Assembly (NCBI GenBank): GCA_002336675.1
Contig: DDEI01000013.1
Location: 14,307 to 28,430 of the forward strand
Direction of reading: 5' to 3'
From: Flavobacteriales bacterium UBA1958
Lineage (GTDB): Bacteria; Bacteroidota; Bacteroidia; Flavobacteriales_D; Sanyastnellaceae
DNA: 14,124 nucleotides
The notes beneath the pieces were generated by a model that saw only the letters and a program-made list of their open reading frames with translations, did no database searches and was not told the origin of the DNA. The position numbers and the translations under genes are program-made. Positions within the stretch are counted from its first letter, which is position 1. Each line of letters opens with the position of its first letter. Below, in pieces: positions 1-6,395 of this stretch.

Positions 1-23
1 CTCCTTAGAAAAGAAAGATACAG

Positions 24-53
24 AAAAAGGCGCTTTTTAAGAACGCCTTTTTT
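24..53. terminator. Bidirectional rho-independent terminator closing the six-gene operon
   Basis: A perfect 9-bp stem (24-32 with 44-52, GC core GGCG/CGCC) encloses an 11-nt loop. It is flanked by a T run at 48-53 on the plus strand and by five T residues on the minus strand (24-28 read in reverse). It lies about 75 nt past the stop codon of the EnvC-like gene, so it most likely ends the minus-strand operon. The plus-strand T run means it could also serve a gene arriving from the left of the window. Confidence 0.8.
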
Positions 54-125
54 GATTTCATCAAATGATTTTTTCTGCTAGTAATTTGAAATAGGAGTCA
101 TTGAGTGAGGTTTAATTCCGCTAGA

Positions 126-1364
126 TTAATTTTTGAGCCAGCTAGAAGGATTGAGCGGAGTTCCTCCTTTTGCATCTACTCTCCAAACCTCTAGGTGAAT
201 TACAGTATTAGAGCCTTGATCTAATACTATTCCTATAGAATCATTTAAAGCCACATTCTGACCTTCTTTTACATTTATGGCACCCAAGTTGGCGTATACT
301 GTTTTGTAATTCCCATGGGTTACTATCACATTAAATCCAGCTCCTGGGATAGAGAATACAGAAGTTACCTTTCCAGCGAATATTGTGAGGATAGAAGAGC
401 TAGCATCTGTGGAGATATCTACTCCATTATTATAGGTGACTATTCCTTTTAACGAAGGGTGAGCATGTTCACCAAATGTATTAGTTATTACTCCTCTGTT
501 TACCGGCCATGAGAGGAACCCTTTATTTTTAATGAAGTTTTCTGATATCATCTTGCCCTCTGGGGTCAGCGTAAAGGCTCCGTTGGATTTAGCCCTTTCT
601 GCTGCTAGCTCTGATTCTATAATCCGCTTAATAGCCTGATTTAGTTTTTTACGCTCTTTTTCGTGTTTTTGAACTTCAGCTTTTAAGGACTTTTCTTCTT
701 TTTTTAGACCATTTAAAGCCAGTTGTTGTTTGCTCTTATCATCTGCTAAACTTCTTTTTTCCACTTCTTGAGTGGTGATGAGCTCTTCGCTTTGCTTTTT
801 TATTTCTTTGATCTTGGCAATTTTTTCTGTCAATTCTTGCTGTGCCATTTGAATAGATTTGGCATGCTGTTTACGAACTTCTGTGTACTGCTGAATGTAT
901 TTCAGGCGCTTATAAGCGAGGTTAAAATCATCTGCTGCAAAAATGTACATCAGCTTGCTATAGCTATTTTTATTCGTATAAGCATGGTAAAGCATATCTG
1001 CATACTCCTCTTTTAAAGAAGAAATGTCATTTTCCATAACAGAGATCTGATTATTAATCTTGTTTATAGAAACATTGCTATATTGAATATCTTGATTGTA
1101 ATTGGAAATAAGCTGCTTTCTAAGAGAAATCTGTTTATTGATTAATGCTAATTCGTTTTGAGTTTTTTTCTTAGAATTAGTCGTTTTCTTAATAAGTCCC
1201 CTGGTATAAGATATTTTTTCTTCTATTCGTTGACGTTGTTTTTCTAGTTCAGATTTATCTTGTTTGCTCGATTGAGTTTGTGCTGTAACCACCGCAGCAA
1301 AGAGTATTATACTAATAATAATAGCGCCTTTCAAACTTTTCAGGAACATTGAACGTAACTTCAT
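126..1364 (-). CDS. EnvC-like murein hydrolase activator, coiled coil plus degenerate LytM/M23 domain
   Basis: 412 residues, TAA stop. The protein has an N-terminal signal peptide (hydrophobic about 12-28, ending near AQ), a long Lys/Glu/Gln-rich coiled coil (about 33-120 and 160-258), and a C-terminal LytM (peptidase M23) domain (about 283-412). This is the EnvC architecture; EnvC works in the periplasm, activating N-acetylmuramoyl-L-alanine amidases during cell separation. Active LytM enzymes have HxGxD, a YAHL histidine and HxH. Here these read NNGVD (Asn312, Asp316 kept), YANL (Asn359) and VIH (Val388, His390 kept), so one zinc ligand and both catalytic histidines are gone. I infer a non-catalytic regulator. 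It is the last gene of the operon. The ATG lies 53 nt inside the preceding gene; Met6 (ATG at 1349) is an alternative start that still leaves a signal peptide. No Shine-Dalgarno sequence is visible. Confidence 0.93.
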   Translation of the reverse strand: MKLRSMFLKSLKGAIIISIILFAAVVTAQTQSSKQDKSELEKQRQRIEEKISYTRGLIKKTTNSKKKTQNELALINKQISLRKQLISNYNQDIQYSNVSINKINNQISVMENDISSLKEEYADMLYHAYTNKNSYSKLMYIFAADDFNLAYKRLKYIQQYTEVRKQHAKSIQMAQQELTEKIAKIKEIKKQSEELITTQEVEKRSLADDKSKQQLALNGLKKEEKSLKAEVQKHEKERKKLNQAIKRIIESELAAERAKSNGAFTLTPEGKMISENFIKNKGFLSWPVNRGVITNTFGEHAHPSLKGIVTYNNGVDISTDASSSILTIFAGKVTSVFSIPGAGFNVIVTHGNYKTVYANLGAINVKEGQNVALNDSIGIVLDQGSNTVIHLEVWRVDAKGGTPLNPSSWLKN

Positions 1365-2247
1365 AGGGCTTGTTAAATTTTATTTTAGTAGTCTCCGCCT
1401 TTATCTCTTGAGACTGAAAAGGGTCAGTGATTACTAAACGACTCAAAAATGGAAATAATTGTGATTCCTTTTCTTTATAGTCTTCATGAGTTATTTCCAG
1501 TGTCCTGTTAGAATATAAATCGTTAAAAATAGTCTTAGTTAATTTATAGGTCAAACCATCTAGCCAATATCGCTTTATAAGTAGGTCTTTCTCATTTGAA
1601 CGGTTAAGGATTCTATTCGTTCTTCTATCTGTAGTATCTGCAAAAATGGTATCCACATTAAAATCCATTTCTCTTTCGTTGACTCCAGTTACGAGTTTAA
1701 GTTTGCGGTTGTACTTCTGAACGAGCAAGTATTCTCCGCCCTCTATATTTGACTTTAGTTTATCGTCCTTTCTATTTAGCTCGACAGGCTCACCAGTTAG
1801 AATGTTTTGAATCATATTATAGTTGAAATCGCCTTCTAATTGATTATTTATTCCCTTGAAGTCTCCCATGTAATAATGCTTATCTCCTGGGATTTTGCTG
1901 ATGTACTTTACAGAGTCTCGGGTTATAACCACTTTTATTATCTCTAAACCCAGAGCTGGGCTGATAGATATAGCTATAACACTATCTTTTTTTATTCTGA
2001 TAGTGGTTTTAAAGGATTTTTTTTCATCTCCTATTTTTGCTTCTACCTTTGTCCTCAAAGAAAGCCATTCGTAAGCTAATTCCGTTTTCTCTAACTTATT
2101 TAATAGTCCAGCAGGCGTCTTTCCTTTTAATGGTTTACCGTTTTGTAATCTGCGATCATTGCTGCAGCCAACCAGAGTAATAGCCATAATGATAGTCACT
2201 AAAAGATATGTGAAGAACCTAAAACTATTTAGAGATGTATCTTTCAT
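1312..2247 (-). CDS. DUF4292-type outer-envelope lipoprotein
   Basis: 311 residues, ATG start, TAG stop. The N-terminus is a lipoprotein signal peptide with lipobox LVGC (Cys28). The rest is mainly predicted beta-strand with many Lys, Asp and Asn residues, and no catalytic motif is visible. Size, lipobox and position between a TPR lipoprotein and an EnvC-like gene match the Bacteroidota lipoprotein family DUF4292, whose biochemical role I cannot state. A LolA/LolB-like fold that carries lipid or lipoprotein is a speculative possibility. The start overlaps the TPR gene by 23 nt and the end overlaps the EnvC-like gene by 53 nt, so translation of all three is probably coupled. Family assignment rests on recall and context, not on a search. 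Confidence 0.88.
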   Translation of the reverse strand: MKDTSLNSFRFFTYLLVTIIMAITLVGCSNDRRLQNGKPLKGKTPAGLLNKLEKTELAYEWLSLRTKVEAKIGDEKKSFKTTIRIKKDSVIAISISPALGLEIIKVVITRDSVKYISKIPGDKHYYMGDFKGINNQLEGDFNYNMIQNILTGEPVELNRKDDKLKSNIEGGEYLLVQKYNRKLKLVTGVNEREMDFNVDTIFADTTDRRTNRILNRSNEKDLLIKRYWLDGLTYKLTKTIFNDLYSNRTLEITHEDYKEKESQLFPFLSRLVITDPFQSQEIKAETTKIKFNKPYEVTFNVPEKFERRYYY

Positions 2248-3952
2248 CAGCTATTTTAATTTCTATTAGATTAGAGGTCCCGCCTATGGCTTGAGCTTTT
2301 TCCCAATATGCTATTGCTTCTGGAATTTTTCCTAATTTGGCGTGAATATCACCTGCTAACTCTAGCGTTCTTCCAGTTTTATCTCCCCCGTGATCTAGTG
2401 ATTGTTGTATCCATTTCTGTGCCATTTCTAGCTCTTCATTTTGAAAAAGAAGAAAAGCGTAAGTGTCTTCTAGTATTGGATGATTGACTAGAAGAGCTAT
2501 AGCTTTATTAATAAGAGACTTGGCCTTGACATTGCTTTGCTTTCTTTCTGCTAGGCAGTATGCATAGTTGTTCTTTATGAAGGGGTCTTGATCATTTTCT
2601 ACTAAGGCTTTTTGAAAAACTTCATCTGATTTTTGGAAATTTCCTACTGAGTGAAATGTAATGCCCAATTGTGAATTAAACTTGGCTTTTAAGAGTTTAT
2701 TATTTATGATGAGACTTTTACCTGTCTCCAGAGAAGAAATAGCCTTATAAGTTTCTCCTAATTTAGCCAGTGCCATTCCTTCATAAAGATAAAACTCAGG
2801 TTGTAATGGGAATAAGAGCTGGGCATCTTTTCCAGTTTTTTTAATATTTTCAAATTCTCCAGCTTGAAACTCGCTATTGATTACTGTTAACCATAGACTT
2901 AAGTCATTAGGTTCTATTTCCAGAGCTTTTTTGTAGCTATTAATAGCTGAGATACTTAACCCTTTGACATCTGCTAAATCACCAGAGATCTTCCAAACAT
3001 CGGCATCGGTAGGGTGCGCGCTTTGAAGCTTAGAGATTAATAAATCCGTATTTACCTTCATGTCTTTGGATTCAATGATAGAAACCAAGATCTGAAGCTT
3101 CGTGTTTACAGAGCTATTAGGGTCTGAAAACCCTTTTTCTAATGCTTTGTTACTCTGTTCAGTTTTTCCTTGTGCAGAATATATTTCTGCTAGTGCTAAG
3201 TGAGTGTTACCATCTTCTGCATCTATACTTATTATTTTCTCGAATGCTTCTAAGCACTTGTGTAGTTGTCCCGTTTCATTATAATGAGTTGCTATATTTC
3301 TTAAGTATGCCAGATTTTCAGGAGAAAAGTCACTAAGTTTAATTAGTTCATTAAGTCCACTTTCTGCATCTCCTAGAGATTTATATATTTCGTATTTCTC
3401 TCTTGTTAAGTCTTCATCTATTCCCATTATAGACTCTATTTCGTTATAGGCTTTTAAGGCAGTTTTGTAGTCCTTATTATATCTGGATAGGCTAGCTAGT
3501 TTATCTCTATAGTCTACGTCATCTAAATCTCTCTCAGCTATGCTTTTTAGGGTTAAAATTCCGGAAGAAAGGTCTCCAGTCTCTACTTCTATGTCGGCTT
3601 TTAATCGAGCATACCAAAGATTATGATGTGCCAGAGAAGTTGCTTTTTTAATATATTCTAAACCACTACTGAAATTTCCTTTCAGTGTATCAAGTTTCGC
3701 TAATTCATAATAAATAGCATCCTCCTGGTTATCATAATCCAGACAGGCTAGAAATTGTTCATATGATTTTTCATAATTCTCAATGGCTTTTTCCTTTTGA
3801 GCCTGGAAAAAAGTCAATTGAAACTTCTCTTGAGTAATGGCGGTTTTAACAGTGTCTGAATATCCTTTTTCAACATCTCTATTCACCTTGCATGAGAATA
3901 AAAAGAACCCGCTAAGTATGACTACTGATATGACTTTCGTATGTTCTTTCAA
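2225..3952 (-). CDS. Tetratricopeptide-repeat lipoprotein
   Basis: About 575 residues. The frame has no ATG near its 5' end. TTG at 3952 gives a compact lipoprotein signal (KEHTK, hydrophobic stretch, lipobox LFSC with Cys at 21) and begins one base after the upstream gene's stop. Another TTG at 3982 would add ten residues and overlap that gene by 29 nt; I prefer the shorter form. The mature part is almost entirely alpha-helical TPR pairs of about 34 residues, with clear copies such as LHKCLEAFEKIISID, AINSYKKALEIEPND and KSDEVFQKALVEND. TPR arrays scaffold protein-protein contacts, so a periplasm-facing assembly role beside the DUF4292 and EnvC-like proteins is reasonable inference. Several T9SS components are also TPR lipoproteins, but nothing here identifies it as one. 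The stop overlaps the next gene by 23 nt. Confidence 0.92.
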   Translation of the reverse strand: MKEHTKVISVVILSGFFLFSCKVNRDVEKGYSDTVKTAITQEKFQLTFFQAQKEKAIENYEKSYEQFLACLDYDNQEDAIYYELAKLDTLKGNFSSGLEYIKKATSLAHHNLWYARLKADIEVETGDLSSGILTLKSIAERDLDDVDYRDKLASLSRYNKDYKTALKAYNEIESIMGIDEDLTREKYEIYKSLGDAESGLNELIKLSDFSPENLAYLRNIATHYNETGQLHKCLEAFEKIISIDAEDGNTHLALAEIYSAQGKTEQSNKALEKGFSDPNSSVNTKLQILVSIIESKDMKVNTDLLISKLQSAHPTDADVWKISGDLADVKGLSISAINSYKKALEIEPNDLSLWLTVINSEFQAGEFENIKKTGKDAQLLFPLQPEFYLYEGMALAKLGETYKAISSLETGKSLIINNKLLKAKFNSQLGITFHSVGNFQKSDEVFQKALVENDQDPFIKNNYAYCLAERKQSNVKAKSLINKAIALLVNHPILEDTYAFLLFQNEELEMAQKWIQQSLDHGGDKTGRTLELAGDIHAKLGKIPEAIAYWEKAQAIGGTSNLIEIKIADERYISK

Positions 3953-3953
3953 A

Positions 3954-4958
3954 TTATTTGCCTTGTGCAGAATAGTCTCCAATACTTACTTCTTTAATAT
4001 CAGACTTGTAGTCTACGAAGTTACCTATCATAGAGTTATCAAAATTTCCGTTTTTTATAGTCGTATTGGTTTGAATGATAGAGTTACTTATAACGGATTT
4101 TTCGATGTGTGAATTGTCACCTAGACTTACATGGGGTCCTACAACACTGTTTTCTATAATTGCATCTTTACCTATGTAACATGGCGGAATAATTACAGAG
4201 TTTACGATTTTTGCGCTTGAGTCTACCAGGTCTTTATCTTTATTGTAGTGCAGTACTCGCTGATTAGTTCTTACCGTAGCATTTTTATTTCCGCAGTCCA
4301 ACCAGTCCAAAACAGCACCAGGAGTGAATTTCATTCCTTTCTCTGTCATGTTTTTTAACGCATCTGGTAATTGGTACTCTCCTCCCTTGATTATTTTATT
4401 ATCTATCAGGTACTGAAGTTCATTCTTTAGAGTTTCACCATCTTTGAAATAATAGATTCCTATCATAGCTAAATCTGAGACAAAATCTTTAGGCTTCTCA
4501 ATAAAATCAGTTATGATGAATTCATTATTTACTTTTACCACACCGAACTCCTCTGGGTTACTTATTTTCTGTACCCACAGTATTCCATCTTGAGACTCAT
4601 CAAGTTTGAAGTCTGCTCTAAATAAAGTATCGGCAAATGCCACTATCACATGACCATCTAAGCACTCTTGAGCGCACAGGATAGCGTGAGCAGTTCCTAA
4701 AGCCTCTTTTTGATGAAATATTTTTCCTACAGCACCTAGGTTGGCTGCTATCTCTTTTAGGTCATTTTCTATTTCTGTACCGAAATCACCAATTATGAAT
4801 CCTATTTCTGTTATTGGCTCATGACTAATTTCAGCAATATCCTCTACTAACCTCTGTACTATTGGTTTCCCAGCTATCGGTAATAGTGGTTTAGGGGTCG
4901 TTAATGTGTGGGGTCTCATTCGTTTCCCCATACCTGCCATTGGTACTATTATTTTCAT
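3954..4958 (-). CDS. Sugar-1-phosphate nucleotidyltransferase with left-handed beta-helix tail
   Basis: 334 residues, ATG start, TAA stop. The N-terminal Rossmann-like domain carries the nucleotidyltransferase signature: MAGMGKRMRP (7-16) for nucleotide binding, PKPLLP (22-27), EALGTAHAI (85-92), a metal-binding Asp in AFAD (110), EKP (154-156) and WLDCGN (219-224). From about 248 the protein becomes hexapeptide repeats (SAKIVNSVII, DAIIENSVVG, NSHIEKSVIS, NSIIQTNTTI) forming a left-handed beta-helix, as in GlmU-like and GlgC-like enzymes. The reaction would be NTP plus sugar-1-phosphate giving NDP-sugar and pyrophosphate. Sugar and base cannot be read from the motifs. No acetyltransferase active site is obvious in the tail, so the helix may serve for oligomerisation. 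The next gene, for a TPR lipoprotein, starts almost on its stop codon, which suggests a role in making envelope glycans. Confidence 0.94.
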   Translation of the reverse strand: MKIIVPMAGMGKRMRPHTLTTPKPLLPIAGKPIVQRLVEDIAEISHEPITEIGFIIGDFGTEIENDLKEIAANLGAVGKIFHQKEALGTAHAILCAQECLDGHVIVAFADTLFRADFKLDESQDGILWVQKISNPEEFGVVKVNNEFIITDFIEKPKDFVSDLAMIGIYYFKDGETLKNELQYLIDNKIIKGGEYQLPDALKNMTEKGMKFTPGAVLDWLDCGNKNATVRTNQRVLHYNKDKDLVDSSAKIVNSVIIPPCYIGKDAIIENSVVGPHVSLGDNSHIEKSVISNSIIQTNTTIKNGNFDNSMIGNFVDYKSDIKEVSIGDYSAQGK

Positions 4959-4971
4959 CTTGATAAGGTAG

Positions 4972-5406
4972 TTATTGTTTTCCTGTGCTTCCGAATCCGC
5001 CTTCTCCTCTATCCGTAGAAAGTAATTCCTCCGTAATTTCCCATTCTACTCTTTCGTATTTCGCCAGCACTAGTTGTGCCACTCTCTCGCCATTATTAAC
5101 CGTAAAAGCTACTTTGGATAAATTGATAAGTAGAACTTTTATCTCTCCTCTATAATCTGCGTCTATGGTTCCTGGAGAATTAAGTACAGTTAATCCATGC
5201 TTATAAGCTAGCCCACTTCTAGGTCTTATCTGTGCTTCGGTTCCTTCCGGGAAAGCCGCGTGTAAACCTGTAGGGATCAGAACTCTTTCCAATGGCTCAA
5301 GCTGTATCGGTGCCTCTATGTTTGCTCTTAAGTCCATGCCCGCGCTATTTAAAGTTTCATACTTAGGTAGCGCATGTTTTCCCTTATTTATTACTTGAAC
5401 GTTCAT
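4972..5406 (-). CDS. dut: Deoxyuridine 5'-triphosphate nucleotidohydrolase (dUTPase)
   Basis: 144 residues, the usual size for a trimeric dUTPase. All five family motifs are present in order: AGMDLRA (22-28), RPRSGLA (61-67), GTIDADYRGEI (79-89, with the expected catalytic Asp82), GERVAQLVL (106-114) and the P-loop-like RGEGGFGSTG (133-142) that closes over the nucleotide. The enzyme converts dUTP to dUMP and pyrophosphate, supplying the thymidylate precursor and keeping uracil out of DNA. The ATG directly abuts the TAG of the enoyl-CoA hydratase gene (no spacer), and 13 nt separate its stop from the nucleotidyltransferase gene. Nothing unusual in the protein itself. Confidence 0.98.
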   Translation of the reverse strand: MNVQVINKGKHALPKYETLNSAGMDLRANIEAPIQLEPLERVLIPTGLHAAFPEGTEAQIRPRSGLAYKHGLTVLNSPGTIDADYRGEIKVLLINLSKVAFTVNNGERVAQLVLAKYERVEWEITEELLSTDRGEGGFGSTGKQ

Positions 5407-6183
5407 CTATTTTCCGGTAAATAAAGGTTTTCTTTTTTCTATAAATGCTAAAGTTCCTTCTTTGAAATCTTCAGTTCCAAAGCATTTGCCAAATTCTGAG
5501 ATTTCTGTATCGAAACCATTCACTCCATCGATAAATCCAGCATTCACTGATTTTATAGCGTGGCTAATCGCTTTAGGTGAATTTCTAGAGATACGAGTAG
5601 CCATTTTTTGGCAAGTCGCTAATAGTTCTGATAGAGGAACTACATGGTTTACCAAGCCCATTCTATAGGCATCTTCAGCCGAAATCATTCCTGCCGTAAG
5701 TATGAGTTCGTAGGCCCTTCCTTTTCCTACTAATTGAGCTAGTCTTTGAGTTCCTCCATAACCAGGAATTACTCCTAAGCTTACTTCTGGTAAACCCATT
5801 TTGGCATTTTCGCTAGCCACTCTAATGTGAGCACTCATAGCTAATTCTAATCCACCACCTAAAGCGAATCCATTTACAGCTGCTATAACAGGTGTAGATA
5901 GATGTTCTATTTTATCAAAAAGGTTTTGGTGTCCTTCTTTGCTCAGGGCAGCACCCTGGTCTATATTAAAATCAGAAAACTCTTTGATGTCTGCCCCAGC
6001 TACAAAGGCTCTCTCTCCAGATCCAGTTAGGATAATTGCTTTTATTTGCGTGTCTAATTCTGATTTATCCAGTAAATCAGAGAGCTCATTGATGGTAGAC
6101 TTGTTTAGCGCATTTAGCTGATTAGGGCGATTTATTGTTATGATTCTAAGTCCTTCCCCGTCTTTGAATAAGATATTCTCCAC
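5407..6183 (-). CDS. Enoyl-CoA hydratase (crotonase family)
   Basis: 258 residues, the standard crotonase length. The start codon is GTG (6181-6183); no ATG fits, and the N-terminus MENILFKDGEGLRIITINRP matches the family start. The oxyanion-hole segment AFVAGADI (59-66) and NGFALGGG (104-111) are present. Both acid/base glutamates of true hydratases are kept: Glu113 in GGGLELAM and Glu133 in MGLPEVSLG, 20 residues apart as in rat crotonase (144 and 164). It should hydrate trans-2-enoyl-CoA to 3-hydroxyacyl-CoA in fatty acid, butanoyl or amino acid catabolism; the chain length cannot be told. It heads the operon, with dut directly after it and a candidate promoter 26 nt upstream. No other beta-oxidation gene is in the window. 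Confidence 0.95.
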   Translation of the reverse strand: MENILFKDGEGLRIITINRPNQLNALNKSTINELSDLLDKSELDTQIKAIILTGSGERAFVAGADIKEFSDFNIDQGAALSKEGHQNLFDKIEHLSTPVIAAVNGFALGGGLELAMSAHIRVASENAKMGLPEVSLGVIPGYGGTQRLAQLVGKGRAYELILTAGMISAEDAYRMGLVNHVVPLSELLATCQKMATRISRNSPKAISHAIKSVNAGFIDGVNGFDTEISEFGKCFGTEDFKEGTLAFIEKRKPLFTGK

Positions 6184-6208
6184 TAGTAAAATTATTATTA
6201 TTGCTTTA

Positions 6209-6216
6209 CAAAGGTA
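6209..6216 (-). promoter_or_regulatory. Candidate Bacteroidota -7 promoter element for the six-gene operon
   Basis: The minus strand reads TACCTTTG, an exact match to the Bacteroidota consensus TAnnTTTG, and ends 26 nt before the GTG of the enoyl-CoA hydratase gene. That distance suits a short leader. I see no convincing TTG/TTTG -33 box at the usual spacing (the region there is AT-rich with TAGTTTTC), so the call rests on the -7 match and position alone. Confidence 0.45.
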
Positions 6217-6275
6217 ATGGAAGTTCTAAGAAAACTATTAGGTACTAGAAGTAATGGTGAATGCCGTAAAGTTAA

Positions 6276-6306
6276 TTTGTGCTAATAATACGGGTGGGTG
6301 CTTTTG
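6276..6306 (+). promoter_or_regulatory. Possible promoter for the 804-residue propeller protein gene
   Basis: TTTG at 6276-6279 is followed, after 19 nt, by TGCTTTTG at 6299-6306, one mismatch from the -7 consensus TAnnTTTG. The spacing is right for a Bacteroidota promoter and it faces the gene starting at 6396. The leader would be about 80 nt long. The match is imperfect and unverified. Confidence 0.3.
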
Positions 6307-6395
6307 CAAATAGAAACTGTTCACGTTTTCCTGTTAACTGTTATAGCTTCCATGGAAAGTAATAATCTACATACTAAGTAACTTTAAGCGCTAGA

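Noticed and set aside
2..40. Possible 3' end of a plus-strand gene entering from the left edge (frame reading SLEKKDTEKGAF then TAA at 38-40).
   Set aside because: Only 12 codons are visible, the stop falls in the loop of the terminator hairpin, and there is no recognisable domain. It cannot be told from chance.
768..1016. Antisense open frame opposite the EnvC-like coiled coil, and similar antisense frames opposite the TPR, nucleotidyltransferase, hydratase, recG and E2 genes.
   Set aside because: All lie inside strongly supported genes in another frame, show no family motifs, and are what biased codon use produces by chance.
6217..6285. 22-codon plus-strand frame (MEVLRKLLGTRSNGECRKVNLC) in the divergent intergenic region.
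   Set aside because: It is too short to judge, it overlaps the candidate operon promoter, and no coding signal is independent of chance.
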